DNA of 64,000 bases from Globodera rostochiensis (Eukaryota > Nematoda > Chromadorea > Rhabditida > Heteroderidae): NCBI GenBank assembly GCA_018350325.1, contig JAEVLN010000002.1, positions 620,001 through 684,000 on the forward strand, read 5' to 3'. A program made the position numbers and the translations under genes. Position 1 is the stretch's first letter; each line of letters opens with the position of its first letter. Positions 21,680-34,200 of the stretch are shown here, in pieces. The notes beneath the pieces are model-generated. The model worked only from the letters and a program-made list of their open reading frames with translations, made no database searches and was not told the DNA's origin.

Positions 21680-23135
21680 TAAATTAGTTATGCTATAATA
21701 TTAAAAATATTTTTTTGCAAAAATAGTATTAAAAAATCGTCAATATCAAATTAAAAAAAAATTTAATTTTTTGACATACAATTTTTTCTTACAATAAAAT
21801 ATAAATTTATTAAAATTCAAAAAATATTTATTTTGCATCATTTTTGTAGACAATTTATGAAGTTTCTATCTTAGGCGGTGCATTTTTCGGATTTTTTTGC
21901 AACATTTTTTAAGGTTGTTTAAAATTGCCAAAAAGAATTTTTCTAAGATTTAAGTAAGCTTCCAAATTTGTTTTTTTATTTACATATTGAGTTGTGCATA
22001 TTTTCAAAAAATTTAAAATTAATTATTAAAGAAATAATAATGATTTTACATAATAACCGCTTAAAAAAAATTATTTTAACAAAAATGCTCTGAATCATCA
22101 AGGTTTCCCGACGTGATTGAATGGTTTTGGTTTGTTGAACAAATTATATTTTTTTCAAAAAAATTGTGCCTGAAAAGCTTTGGATTCCCGCTTATATAAA
22201 ATTATAAATTGAATAAAACATCAGATTACCTATAAGCTTAAAATTAGATAAGAAAGTTTTAATTGAAAAAAATGGCTATGGACATATTAATAACTTTATT
22301 TAAAATATTCAAAAAATTAAATGTTTACTCGACTCTTTATAACAATAATATTTTGTCAATTGTCAAAAAGGAGCCCCAATGAAAAATATTTCGACTTTTT
22401 TGAGAATAAATCCCTATATCGCCGTTTTTGCGTTTGGCCCTATTTTGCCACTTTTTGGGGATTTTTACCCTATTATATGCCCTATTTCACCTTTTTTTAA
22501 TCCCTAAAAATCTCGGCCCTATTTATTATAAAATTATTATACCTGATTATTTTTAAATTCATAAAATGATCTTTAATTACCAATGAAATGATTGAATATG
22601 TTTAAGGATCAGATCACTAGAGTTTTGCGATGAGTGACTAGAAGACTTAAATTAGCCAAACTGCAACCAACAATTTAAAATTCAACCCACCATCTTTTTA
22701 AAATATTTTAAACAAAACAATTGGTTGACAACATTAATAAAATTAGAAATAAATTTAATCATAAAGTGAATCGATTAAATATTTAATATTAACCCTTCAA
22801 ATGTTAAAAAATCATCTTTTTAACTATATTTTGTTTCTAAATTAATTTTGACTCAAGAACACTGATGACAAAATAAAAAGATGACCTCAAAAAATGGCTA
22901 TTGCTCCCACAGAGATAAAAGTTTTAAATAAAAGGCAATAAAATAATTTGAAAAACCATCGCTCCCAATATCTCTAAATTTAAACAATAAAAGCATTTGA
23001 AACTTTTGAATAAAAAAATTTAAACATCTTTGATCACTTTTATCACGTCACGAGAATTTCTAATTGCCTATAATGGTTCAGATTTAAATGTAAAGAAGTA
23101 CGAAAGAACAAGAAAAATAAAAACAATGTAATGCC

Positions 23136-23280
23136 ATGTCAGCAGCGTCTATTGGTGATCAAAAAAAGTTGCCTTGGATAAACATCGTTTTTTGGTCCAG
23201 TCCAAAAACAATATAATCTGAGTGTTGCCGATAACACGGACGTCTTCTACAGTACTGACTACTGCTCTCAGTTAATATAA
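23136..23280 (+). pseudogene. Exon-like island, MSAASIGDQKK / TSFFGPVQKQYNL
   Basis: Two overlapping frames share this island. ATG 23136 reads MSAASIGDQKKLPWINIVFW and stops near 23214. The frame at 23182-23280 reads TSFFGPVQKQYNLSVADNTD, then VFYSTDYCSQLI, and stops. The second copy lies at 28518-28662. The decayed relative at 6351 conserves parts of both but with indels. Which frame was real is not decided. No start or domain is identifiable for the second frame. Confidence 0.35.
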
Positions 23281-23672
23281 ATCAAAGCTTAAAAATGGAA
23301 TTGTACAAATAAATTAATTGAAATCTGCTATTAAACAATTTATAAAAATAAAATAAAATTATAAAATTTCAATACGAATTGTTTATTTTTAAATTTAATA
23401 AAGAAATTCATAACATTTTTAAGTTAGCTAAAGTTGCTCAGACGCGAGTGCTTTTTATTCTGCATTAAATAGATTTCGAAGTTATAATATGATGCTTAGT
23501 CATAAACAATTTCTAAACAATCGAATTTCTTTAGTTAATAAAGTTTGTGAAACATGAAGATGACTAAAAATAAATAAAAATATGTTACAAAAACATTTGA
23601 CCAATATTTAATTGGTAAATGATTTTTTTTAATTTTAAAACAAATATAAATGCTTTGATTGCAAATTAAAAT

Positions 23673-23774
23673 TTGACACTACGATCCGAGCTGGCACGGT
23701 GCATAGTGACAAGCGATTTTGTTCACCAAAACCTGCGTTTTATATTATTAGAAAATGAGAAAGAAATGTGTTAA
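23673..23774 (+). pseudogene. Exon-like island, IVTSDF[VI]H[QR]NLRF family
   Basis: The frame reads LTLRSELARC, then IVTSDFVHQNLRFILLENE, then KEMC and TAA. The second tandem copy is at 29055-29156. The diverged copy at 56512-56631 reads HNAPIREHLALFDSRR, then IVTSDFIHRNLRFILLENE, with the same C-terminus and stop. The N-terminal halves differ in sequence and length but both are open. No start codon. Protein unknown. Confidence 0.4.
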
Positions 23775-24146
23775 TTTGTTTATTTAAAATAATAAATAAT
23801 TTAAATTTTTCAATTGAATAAAATTAAGTAATAACTAAAAAATAAAATGGTTGCTTTATTAACACGGAAAGAAATGACCATAAAGTACGTATACCAACGC
23901 TGATGCAAAAAATCATAAATTTGAATTATCTTAAATAATAAATCATAATTACTATTTATGAATATGACATGAAAATATATCTTCAATTGAAATAAGTAAC
24001 AAGATCACACAAGACGTCAAGAGTTGCATTTATCACCAAATTTAATAAATATAATATACAAAATAAATAATTACATAAAACATATTTAAAAAAATTAATT
24101 TATACATTTATAAGTAAATCTAAACACATTAGAATTAATTAAATTA

Positions 24147-24300
24147 ATGCCAAAAGAAGTCTGCAATGTTGCAGCAACGTATAAAAATAATGTGGCGTTG
24201 ATTTTGCTACTTTAGATTTGCCTTGGAGTTGGCCATCATAACATCGACAATTTCCAAATGCATTTGAAGATAATATGTTCTACTAAAACGAAGAGAAAGA
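24147..24300 (+). pseudogene. Frameshifted MPKEVCNVAATYKNN frame
   Basis: ATG 24147 begins MPKEVCNVAATYKNNVALIL and then meets a stop, because 2 bp present in the 57-kb copy are missing here. The 57-kb version (56995-57216) stays open for 73 codons. The second tandem copy starts at 29529 and has the same lesion. A remnant at about 6710-6745 is also broken. Confidence 0.5.
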
Positions 24301-24769
24301 ATATAAATATACTAATTAAATTTTTTCAAACGAATATTCAACTAAAATTAATTATAATTCTCAACTAAATAAACGAAGAGCATTCAAGTGAAACAAATAA
24401 ACTTCGAAAAGCAAAATGGGCGAAATTAATTATTGTTTAAATGCAATATTAAAAAATATTCTTATTCAAAAATTCTGTTAGGTATTTAAAAAATTTATAA
24501 AGCATAAACTGTCGGAAGATTAATTAAGTATACAGTTTGTTAAAAACAAGAAAAGACAAAAATATTAAGCTTAAAAATATAAAACATTGTGATTAAATTT
24601 GAATGAGTGTTAATATCTGCGAGCGAAAAAAAGAATGAACCTTGAGAATTAAATAAACAATTTCATAATAAAAAAATTATTTTTTTGCGCGCTTTAAAAT
24701 TATGCAATACAAAGATTTTAATAATGAATCAACATTTGTTAAGTTTTAAATTATTTTAAACAAAATGAA

Positions 24770-24903
24770 TACGCCGGTATGCGATTCTTAAACCAGTTCC
24801 GCAGCGAATATCATGATTTAATGCAACGAATCTTGAAGAAGATCTGAGAGAGCTACAGAATTTGGCTAATGAGGGAAAAAATGAAAAGTGCAAAATGTTC
24901 TAA
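24770..24903 (+). pseudogene. Exon-like island with coiled-coil-like reading across a frameshift
   Basis: The frame from 24770 reads YAGMRFLNQFRSEYHDLMQR. One base out of register, at 24829, another frame reads NLEEDLRELQNLANEG, then KNEKCKMF, and stops at 24901. Together they look like one helical, heptad-like protein segment interrupted by a single-base shift. The second tandem copy at 30152-30285 is the same. No diverged copy was found, so the frame cannot be tested by comparison. Protein unknown. Confidence 0.3.
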
Positions 24904-25553
24904 AGAAACTGCAATGGAAGTTGAGTTGTGTTCGAAATTATGGCTTAATAATCATTTGGATTTTAAAATAGATAATAATGTAATTAAATGAAAACTGCTA
25001 CTTAAGTTTAATTTTAAATATTTCACTTGAAAAATAATTCTAATTTGATGTCAAATAAGATGGTTATATGGGCTGTGGCGTTACTTGGCTAAGACTCAAA
25101 ACAACTTTAAAATCATATAAAAGGTGTTAATAAAATATCCAACTAAAAATAAATTCACAAAAATACCAAAATCAAGTTGATTTTTTACAATTTTGCAGTT
25201 CATTTCGAACTTTCTTCGCACTTTTTTTGACTCGGCAAAACAAGTTAAACAAAAATAATCTAAAAGCACAATAAACTAAAGTACTAAAATAAAGCAACAT
25301 ATTATTAGATAAATTATTTATTTATAATTGATTTAACGAGAATTATGCACTTTTGTATTAGCTTTACCTTAATATTTTAATAATCGGTATAAATCGAATA
25401 AAGATTATCAAGAGTTTTTTGAGAGAGATTATTAATTGTTTTTCATTTATTATCAAAAATAAATTTAATATTTTAAAATAATATTTATTTTAAGTTTACA
25501 ATAAAGTTAAAAAACTAGATTTTCGTCTATTTTATAAAAATTGTGTTCACATA

Positions 25554-28500
25554 TATTTTGACGTTTTTTTTTTAAATATTCATGTTTGCTATTTTTGTAA
25601 TACTGTAGCTAAGTTGAGAAAAAAAATTGGTCAAAAAATTTAAATAGCAAAGGGATTGATTTTTTCGCTTTTTAGTTTTATTTTGGCACTTTTTGGCGTT
25701 TTTAGTGTCTATTTGGGGCGGGGGGGTTAGCGCTTATTAAGGCGCATATTTCCATGTTTTTAGTGCCTGAAAATCCTGTCTCTATAATACACCGATTTTT
25801 TTTTTAATTTTTGTCACGAAACGGTGCCTTTTTACGGAAAAGTTCCGGTTTGTGATAATTTTTGAGCTTAATGAGCCTCCTAGAATAGAGTTGTCGGGAC
25901 CCTGACTAGGACTGAAATTTCAATTTTTTGATTGAATTTATTTTTCAATATTCCGGTTCTGTTTTTTAAATATTTATTTTTCTTTATTTTTGTCTATCCC
26001 CGGTTGGTTTCACCCTGAGCCCAGGACTGAAATGTCTTTTTTAGGGGGACTTAGTCCCAAAAAAATCCTGGCCTAGTTAAAACACTGATTTAAAAAACTT
26101 TTTGTGTAAGATCAAATAGTTTGTAAACAATTTTTGATCTTTTGGAAATTTAGTGCCTATTTTGACGTTTACTAAAATTTACATTTAGTAAAATTTTGGT
26201 TTAAGTTATTAAGGGGTATTTTTGGGTAAAAGCATATACTTGTGTACCTCTTACATAGAACTGGAGCTTGTCAGGACTGGTTCTGTAATTTCAATTTTTT
26301 CCATTTTAAGACTAAAATTTGCTTTATTTTTAATGAGAAAAAAAAATCATCGCCTTCATTGTTATAAAATAAATTTATACCAGAAAATGAGGTTGTACGA
26401 CTGGCGATTAATTAAACCATAAAGACTGAAAAACATTTTATAAAATAAGAAAACATTTATGTGAAATTATTATTATGTTTAGACATTTAATTGAAAAAAC
26501 AAAATATTGAGAACAAAAATAATTAAATGGCTGTATCAATCATAATTTGTTGTATTGCTGTTAAAATACACATATATTATTTATAAACTTACCTACCCTA
26601 TACAAAAATAAGTAACAAATTATGAAACTTAAATTTTTTTTACGTTAACTATGTAAATATCAAATGCATGAACAAAAGTTTTACCAATCGTTTTAGTTTA
26701 TTTTAGTAGAAGCGTGCGGATGGCACACATTTATTTAAAAATTAATTTGGACTAAAATTTTAATTGTTCTTAAACGATCACGAGCTTGTTGAACAAAAAT
26801 AAATTTAAAAAAACAACTATGACATTTCAACAAATCCAATTTTAGTCCTATTACCTACTATATGTGACGAATTGAAATAATTATTAAACCAAAAAAAAAT
26901 TATAACTTATAAACAAAATAAAGTTATAAAATAATTACTATATCAAAAAAGGAACTGATCTGTCAAAGCGTATCTCAGCGTCGATCGAAGACGCTATGTT
27001 TCCGGCAAAGATAACAAAATTGTGGTATGAGGACAGAACTCGCAAATGCAAATAATAAATTAGTTATGCTATAATATTAAAAATATTTTTTTGCAAAAAT
27101 AGTATTAAAAAATCGTCAATATCAAATTAAAAAAAAATTTAATTTTTTGACATACAATTTTTTCTTACAATAAAATATAAATTTATTAAAATTCAAAAAA
27201 TATTTATTTTGCATCATTTTTGTAGACAATTTATGAAGTTTCTATCTTAGGCGGTGCATTTTTCGGATTTTTTTGCAACATTTTTTAAGGTTGTTTAAAA
27301 TTGCCAAAAAGAATTTTTCTAAGATTTAAGTAAGCTTCCAAATTTGTTTTTTTATTTACATATTGAGTTGTGCATATTTTCAAAAAATTTAAAATTAATT
27401 ATTAAAGAAATAATAATGATTTTACATAATAACCGCTTAAAAAAAATTATTTTAACAAAAATGCTCTGAATCATCAAGGTTTCCCGACGTGATTGAATGG
27501 TTTTGGTTTGTTGAACAAATTATATTTTTTTCAAAAAAATTGTGCCTGAAAAGCTTTGGATTCCCGCTTATATAAAATTATAAATTGAATAAAACATCAG
27601 ATTACCTATAAGCTTAAAATTAGATAAGAAAGTTTTAATTGAAAAAAATGGCTATGGACATATTAATAACTTTATTTAAAATATTCAAAAAATTAAATGT
27701 TTACTCGACTCTTTATAACAATAATATTTTGTCAATTGTCAAAAAGGAGCCCCAATGAAAAATATTTCGACTTTTTTGAGAATAAATCCCTATATCGCCG
27801 TTTTTGCGTTTGGCCCTATTTTGCCACTTTTTGGGGATTTTTACCCTATTATATGCCCTATTTCACCTTTTTTTAATCCCTAAAAATCTCGGCCCTATTT
27901 ATTATAAAATTATTATACCTGATTATTTTTAAATTCATAAAATGATCTTTAATTACCAATGAAATGATTGAATATGTTTAAGGATCAGATCACTAGAGTT
28001 TTGCGATGAGTGACTAGAAGACTTAAATTAGCCAAACTGCAACCAACAATTTAAAATTCAACCCACCATCTTTTTAAAATATTTTAAACAAAACAATTGG
28101 TTGACAACATTAATAAAATTAGAAATAAATTTAATCATAAAGTGAATCGATTAAATATTTAATATTAACCCTTCAAATGTTAAAAAATCATCTTTTTAAC
28201 TATATTTTGTTTCTAAATTAATTTTGACTCAAGAACACTGATGACAAAATAAAAAGATGACCTCAAAAAATGGCTATTGCTCCCACAGAGATAAAAGTTT
28301 TAAATAAAAGGCAATAAAATAATTTGAAAAACCATCGCTCCCAATATCTCTAAATTTAAACAATAAAAGCATTTGAAACTTTTGAATAAAAAAATTTAAA
28401 CATCTTTGATCACTTTTATCACGTCACGAGAATTTCTAATTGCCTATAATGGTTCAGATTTAAATGTAAAGAAGTACGAAAGAACAAGAAAAATAAAAAC

Positions 28501-30935
28501 AATGAATTTTTAATGCCATGTCAGCAGCGTCTATTGGTGATCAAAAAAAGTTGCCTTGGATAAACATCGTTTTTTGGTCCAGTCCAAAAACAATATAATC
28601 TGAGTGTTGCCGATAACACGGACGTCTTCTACAGTACTGACTACTGCTCTCAGTTAATATAAATCAAAGCTTAAAAATGGAATTGTACAAATAAATTAAT
28701 TGAAATCTGCTATTAAACAATTTATAAAAATAAAATAAAATTATAAAATTTCAATACGAATTGTTTATTTTTAAATTTAATAAAGAAATTCATAACATTT
28801 TTAAGTTAGCTAAAGTTGCTCAGACGCGAGTGCTTTTTATTCTGCATTAAATAGATTTCGAAGTTATAATATGATGCTTAGTCATAAACAATTTCTAAAC
28901 AATCGAATTTCTTTAGTTAATAAAGTTTGTGAAACATGAAGATGACTAAAAATAAATAAAAATATGTTACAAAAACATTTGACCAATATTTAATTGGTAA
29001 ATGATTTTTTTTAATTTTAAAACAAATATAAATGCTTTGATTGCAAATTAAAATTTGACACTACGATCCGAGCTGGCACGGTGCATAGTGACAAGCGATT
29101 TTGTTCACCAAAACCTGCGTTTTATATTATTAGAAAATGAGAAAGAAATGTGTTAATTTGTTTATTTAAAATAATAAATAATTTAAATTTTTCAATTGAA
29201 TAAAATTAAGTAATAACTAAAAAATAAAATGGTTGCTTTATTAACACGGAAAGAAATGACCATAAAGTACGTATACCAACGCTGATGCAAAAAATCATAA
29301 ATTTGAATTATCTTAAATAATAAATCATAATTACTATTTATGAATATGACATGAAAATATATCTTCAATTGAAATAAGTAACAAGATCACACAAGACGTC
29401 AAGAGTTGCATTTATCACCAAATTTAATAAATATAATATACAAAATAAATAATTACATAAAACATATTTAAAAAAATTAATTTATACATTTATAAGTAAA
29501 TCTAAACACATTAGAATTAATTAAATTAATGCCAAAAGAAGTCTGCAATGTTGCAGCAACGTATAAAAATAATGTGGCGTTGATTTTGCTACTTTAGATT
29601 TGCCTTGGAGTTGGCCATCATAACATCGACAATTTCCAAATGCATTTGAAGATAATATGTTCTACTAAAACGAAGAGAAAGAATATAAATATACTAATTA
29701 AATTTTTTCAAACGAATATTCAACTAAAATTAATTATAATTCTCAACTAAATAAACGAAGAGCATTCAAGTGAAACAAATAAACTTCGAAAAGCAAAATG
29801 GGCGAAATTAATTATTGTTTAAATGCAATATTAAAAAATATTCTTATTCAAAAATTCTGTTAGGTATTTAAAAAATTTATAAAGCATAAACTGTCGGAAG
29901 ATTAATTAAGTATACAGTTTGTTAAAAACAAGAAAAGACAAAAATATTAAGCTTAAAAATATAAAACATTGTGATTAAATTTGAATGAGTGTTAATATCT
30001 GCGAGCGAAAAAAAGAATGAACCTTGAGAATTAAATAAACAATTTCATAATAAAAAAATTATTTTTTTGCGCGCTTTAAAATTATGCAATACAAAGATTT
30101 TAATAATGAATCAACATTTGTTAAGTTTTAAATTATTTTAAACAAAATGAATACGCCGGTATGCGATTCTTAAACCAGTTCCGCAGCGAATATCATGATT
30201 TAATGCAACGAATCTTGAAGAAGATCTGAGAGAGCTACAGAATTTGGCTAATGAGGGAAAAAATGAAAAGTGCAAAATGTTCTAAAGAAACTGCAATGGA
30301 AGTTGAGTTGTGTTCGAAATTATGGCTTAATAATCATTTGGATTTTAAAATAGATAATAATGTAATTAAATGAAAACTGCTACTTAAGTTTAATTTTAAA
30401 TATTTCACTTGAAAAATAATTCTAATTTGATGTCAAATAAGATGGTTATATGGGCTGTGGCGTTACTTGGCTAAGACTCAAAACAACTTTAAAATCATAT
30501 AAAAGGTGTTAATAAAATATCCAACTAAAAATAAATTCACAAAAATACCAAAATCAAGTTGATTTTTTACAATTTTGCAGTTCATTTCGAACTTTCTTCG
30601 CACTTTTTTTGACTCGGCAAAACAAGTTAAACAAAAATAATCTAAAAGCACAATAAACTAAAGTACTAAAATAAAGCAACATATTATTAGATAAATTATT
30701 TATTTATAATTGATTTAACGAGAATTATGCACTTTTGTATTAGCTTTACCTTAATATTTTAATAATCGGTATAAATCGAATAAAGATTATCAAGAGTTTT
30801 TTGAGAGAGATTATTAATTGTTTTTCATTTATTATCAAAAATAAATTTAATATTTTAAAATAATATTTATTTTAAGTTTACAATAAAGTTAAAAAACTAG
30901 ATTTTCGTCTATTTTATAAAAATTGTGTTCACATA
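25554..30935. repeat. Tandem duplication unit, copy 2 (5382 bp)
   Basis: Direct head-to-tail repeat of 20178-25553, starting TATTTTGACG and ending GTTCACATA before AATGTTTTTTTATTGG. It carries the same islands at 26930-27055, 28518-28662, 29055-29156, 29529 onward and 30152-30285. The near-identity points to a recent duplication, or to an assembly artefact in which one locus was written twice. Read depth would tell which. Confidence 0.9.
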
Positions 30936-30999
30936 AATGTTTTTTTATTGGTTTCTTTGTTTAATATCAGCACGAAATATATTTCAAATTTGCTAATAG

Positions 31000-31370
31000 A
31001 TACATAAAAAGAATAATCTTAAAATTATTATTTTGAGAAATTTGAATGCAAAGATAATAAGCAAAATCCATTTTTTTTTAAAAATGACCAAATATATGGC
31101 TCAAAGTCAATTAGTATCAAAACCCTCAGCCCGAGAAGTCTCTCAATTTTCCGATATTTTCTCAAGGCGGCGTCCGACGTCGTGCACCGCCAAACCGCAA
31201 GCGATGTTGTGGAGCTTCCTATTGTGGCGATCATCGCAACAATAATAATTAATTTTGCGGTTTCCCATTGTGAATACAATGTTACAGTAATTTTTAAAAA
31301 TTATTTTAAGAAATATAGCGGCAAATCATATTTTTTAATATATAATCAAAATAAAATTACAGAGATTTAA
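31000..31370 (+). other. Candidate coding region, 122-codon open frame with repeated ASDVV
   Basis: One plus frame is open from the TAG at 30997 to the TAA at 31368. Its GC-balanced core (31125-31245) reads SPRSLSIFRYFLK, then AASDVVHRQTASDVVELP, then a hydrophobic stretch IVAIIATIIINFAV that could be a membrane segment. The pentapeptide ASDVV occurs twice with different codons (GCG TCC GAC GTC GTG and GCA AGC GAT GTT GTG), including a TCC/AGC serine switch that is hard to explain without selection on protein. Methionines are available at 31182. Other frames here are also open. No paralogue in the window; function unknown. Confidence 0.4.
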
Positions 31371-31969
31371 AGACATTAAAAAAGAAGTTACGCCAATAAT
31401 AAATGAAATATAAAAAAATTTGAAATAAATTTTGTTAAATCTCATTAAAAAGTAAACAAAAGATTGAAAAGTAAATTATTTTAATCCAATTAAATTATTT
31501 AAGACATTCAGAGTAGTAAATAACATTTTAAAAAGATATACTTTTTTAGCTTCCAAATATAGCAATGATTTCAAAGTGCAAAAAGTCATTATAAAAAACA
31601 ATATGATATATAAAAATAAAGAAATTATAAAATAAAATAAAATTCACTCTGAAACGTTTAGACATCAAAAGAAAAATAATTGGAATTAAATATAAGAAAG
31701 TTAAACATTGCTAAGGTTTTTTCAGCAAAATGCAACTTTTTAACAAAATTAGGTCGTATTTCAATCCAATCTTAGGATTGTGGGGCCGATATGGCTGATT
31801 AACCATAATTTATTTATAAAGAAAAGAAACATACTCCAAATTGCATCGTAATTTTTAAATGGATTCTTAAAACGATAAATATTAAAGTTAACAAAAAAAA
31901 AGTTTTTTTATAAATGGTGCCATTGCCCAAATAATTAAATTAGAAAGATAAGATTAATGTGAATGAATC
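31371..31969. other. AT-rich stretch, nothing recognised
   Basis: The stretch is plain A/T-rich DNA with frequent stops. A small island at about 31750-31800 (TAGGTCGTATTTCAATCC, GGGGCCGATATGGC) has no copy elsewhere in the window. Confidence 0.5.
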
Positions 31970-32640
31970 AGTGTGAAACAAAGGTAGCTAAAAATTGTTT
32001 CAATTAAATTTTAGCCAATAATTTTTTTTTATTTTAGTTTTATTAAGAAAATTACACATTATTTTTCAAAAACAGGTAACCCCAACTATACGCAACACAT
32101 CAAGGCATTGTAAATTATATCAACGCCCACACGATTTATTAACTAAATTAAGCAGAAAATTTCGATTAATTTTAATTTAATTTTTCTTAAAAAAATTTTT
32201 TAAATATAAAAGGCATAAACTTAAAAACTGTGGCAAACCTAATAAATGACTGTACGGTATAAATTTGACAAACAAAGTGATAAAGGCATTGAAAATTGTG
32301 AAATGAATAACCAATATAAAAAATTTAACAATCATTATGTTGGTCGTGATATTTACAATAACAAAATAAAATAAAATAAATGGAGCTGTTACAAAGCAAA
32401 TAATAAATAAAATTTATCATTGTGCACTCTTATGAGCAAAGTCGCCAATATTAGCGCTACTAAAGCTTTAACCTATAATAAAAAATTCTTTAAATAATTA
32501 GTTAAATGTAATTTTATTGAAAAAATTTGTTTTACTGCATTGTGACTAATGCTTTTCTGAACAAATGCGGCAAGGAAACTTAGTTTGTAAACTAATTTAA
32601 AAAAAAACAGGTGATAAGTGTATGTCAATGATTCAATACT
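31970..32640. repeat. Block J, copy 1
   Basis: Matches 39140-39520 plus 40510-41040, and 59960-60630. Shared markers are CAAAAACAGGTAACC, ATATCAACGCCCACACGA, GTGATAAAGGCA.TGAAA, TGTTGGTCGTGATA and GGAGCTGTTACAAAGC. The 39-kb copy carries about 1 kb extra in the middle, and this copy lacks the segment equivalent to 40580-40740. Confidence 0.65.
32420..32497 (+). pseudogene. Exon-like island, LCTL..KV family, copy 1
   Basis: Reads LCTLMSKVANISATKALTYN then KKFFK and stop. The copy at 40800-40919 reads LCTLLGKVDKITRVGATGGL then GYNKKF and stays open for 39 codons. Alignment needs one 9-base gap, which keeps the frame. Substitutions are spread over all three codon positions, so the evidence is the in-frame gap only. 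Protein unknown. Confidence 0.3.
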
Positions 32641-33041
32641 TAACCAAAACTTTAACTTTATCCTTAATTGTTTGTAAATTTTAATAATTAAAAGCCCAAG
32701 CGGATTTATATGAAAAAATACAATTATTTATCTAAAATGTGAAGTCCGAATCGATTGTTTAATAAAATGAATAATTTAATTAGATCAGTTAAATTTAAAG
32801 ATTGAACTCAGAAACCATTTGATTAAATTGGTATAAGCAATCTGACTATAAATTATAAAATACAATAGTTATGTTGAACAAGAAAATTTAAAAAGAATGA
32901 TATATTCAAGGTAAAAAAAATTATATAAAAATATGAAATTATGAATTCCAATTACTGACAAATTAATCTAAACAAAATATAAAAACTAATACGAAATAAA
33001 ATAAGTGTGAAAACAAATTCAAAATCACATTAAAACAGATT
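32641..33041. repeat. AT-rich DNA with a copy of 47215-47440
   Basis: 32795-33020 matches 47205-47440 (AACTCAGAAACCA.TTGATTAAA, GTTATGTTGAACAAGAAA, TTCCAATTACTGACA). The rest is AT-rich without recognised features. Confidence 0.5.
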
Positions 33042-33649
33042 AAAATTTTTGCGGTAAAAGTAGAAATCAATGGCTTAATTTGAAGCGAAAATTATGTCAG
33101 GAAACGCGATAGCAAAGCTTCTGAAGATTAGAAATATTAAAATGTTTATGAATTCACTAATTTAATTTTAGTCAAAAAGCTTACTTATTAAAGGATTAAT
33201 AATTGTTGCTAGTAATAAACAACACAAAAAAACTAAAACTGTAAAATTTGCATTTTTTATTAACCAAGGACCAAAAAAGAAATGAATGGACTAAACGCTG
33301 CTTTGCCGAATCGCGTTTATAAAATGTTTTCAATTAATTTTTAGTCAATCAATCGACCGTAATCGGCCATTTGCATTTTAGCTGGAGGGAGGCGAAATTT
33401 TTGCTTGAAAAAATATAAACATAAATCGACTTAATCGAATGTGAAAACATTAATTTTATTTTAAATTTTACGATTTGACCAAGTGATAACAATAGGTAAT
33501 TAATTGCTAAATGCAAATATAAATAGTAATTTTATTTTACGACTATCAAACAAGAAAACTTAACGATAATAATTTGAACTAATCGGATCATTAAAAATGT
33601 GCTACGAAATTCCGATCAAATGGATGAACCTTTTGATGCCTTCCGCGGC

Positions 33650-33856
33650 TCAGAGTGTAAATTCTTGGTTGAAGCTCGAATGACTATTATGTTTAAATGA
33701 ATATTTAAAAGTATTGAATAAACAATTATAAGGAATAAACCCAGCAATAAACATACAATATTTATGGTAAACATATTTTACAGTAGAAGCAGTGAAACGG
33801 CAATTAAAACTCGAAAAAGTTACAGAATGAGCAAGCGAGCCATGTAAAAACTGCAA
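33650..33856 (-). other. Minus-strand open frame shared with 42 kb
   Basis: On the minus strand, from upstream of the listed methionine, a frame reads APVSWLQFLHGSLAHSVTF, then SSFNCRFTAS, then STVKYVYHKYCMFIAGF. At 42720-42570 the same frame is conserved with a 24-base insertion after FTAS that keeps the frame, and with a silent TTA/TTG change. The plus strand also has short open frames here. It is a candidate exon remnant; protein unknown. Confidence 0.3.
33656..33700 (+). pseudogene. Short CK[FY][LI]VE..MTIMFK frame, copy 1
   Basis: Reads CKFLVEARMTIMFK and stops. The copy at 42269-42310 reads CKYIVETWMTIMFK and continues RIFNKV. Differences fall 3, 1 and 4 on codon positions 1 to 3, which is suggestive only. 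The preceding ATGTGCTACGAAATTCCGATCAA is nearly identical in both copies but one copy lacks a base (CAAATGG against CAATGG). The frame overlaps the antisense frame listed separately. Protein unknown. Confidence 0.25.
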
Positions 33857-34200
33857 CCAGCTTACCGGAGCAATTCAGAATAATGATAATATATAAATAT
33901 TATAGTGTCAGTTTATTACTATTGAAAACCTTAAAATTCAATTATTAAAATTTATAAAGTCCGTAATTGAATGATTAGGTTTGCAGAGAAAACCATAAAA
34001 TAATTTACATAACATTAGCATAAAGCTTTGAAGATTTTGTAAATAAAAAAAGATTCATGATGGACAAAAATACAAAAATATGGTCACAATAAAAATATTA
34101 AAAACATTACAACCCCGATGTTGCCACTTAAAGAACACTATGGGCAGCTTTTTGACCTGTAGCGCCCATAAAACATACAAAATGCGCAGTAAATAACCTA

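Larger units (their letters stand above)
20178..25553. repeat. Tandem duplication unit, copy 1 (5376 bp)
   Basis: The copy begins TATTTTGACG and ends GTTCACATA, directly joined to copy 2. The two copies appear identical by eye over long stretches. The one difference noticed is a 6-bp insertion in copy 2 after CAATG (about 28505). The unit carries the short exon-like islands listed separately, AT-rich DNA, the motif TTTTGGCACTTTTTGGCGTTTTTAG near 20300 and a related run near 22425-22500. A 66-codon frame at 20846-21046 is identical in copy 2 but frameshifted in the diverged copy at 55462, so it is not supported as a gene. Confidence 0.9.
33042..34200. repeat. Block C, copy 1
   Basis: 33042-33200 (TTTTTGCGGTAAA, GCGAAAATTATGTCAG, TTCTGAAG) and 33590-34200 (AATGTGCTACGAAATTCCGA, AAACTCGAAAAAGTTACAGA, CCCCGATGTTGCCA) both recur at 42198-43060. 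There the first segment lies inside the second, at 42415-42560. 33365-33450 (TTTGCATTTTAGCTGGAGGG) recurs at 61265-61345. The block includes two exon-like islands at about 33600-33700 and 33785-33890. Confidence 0.65.
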
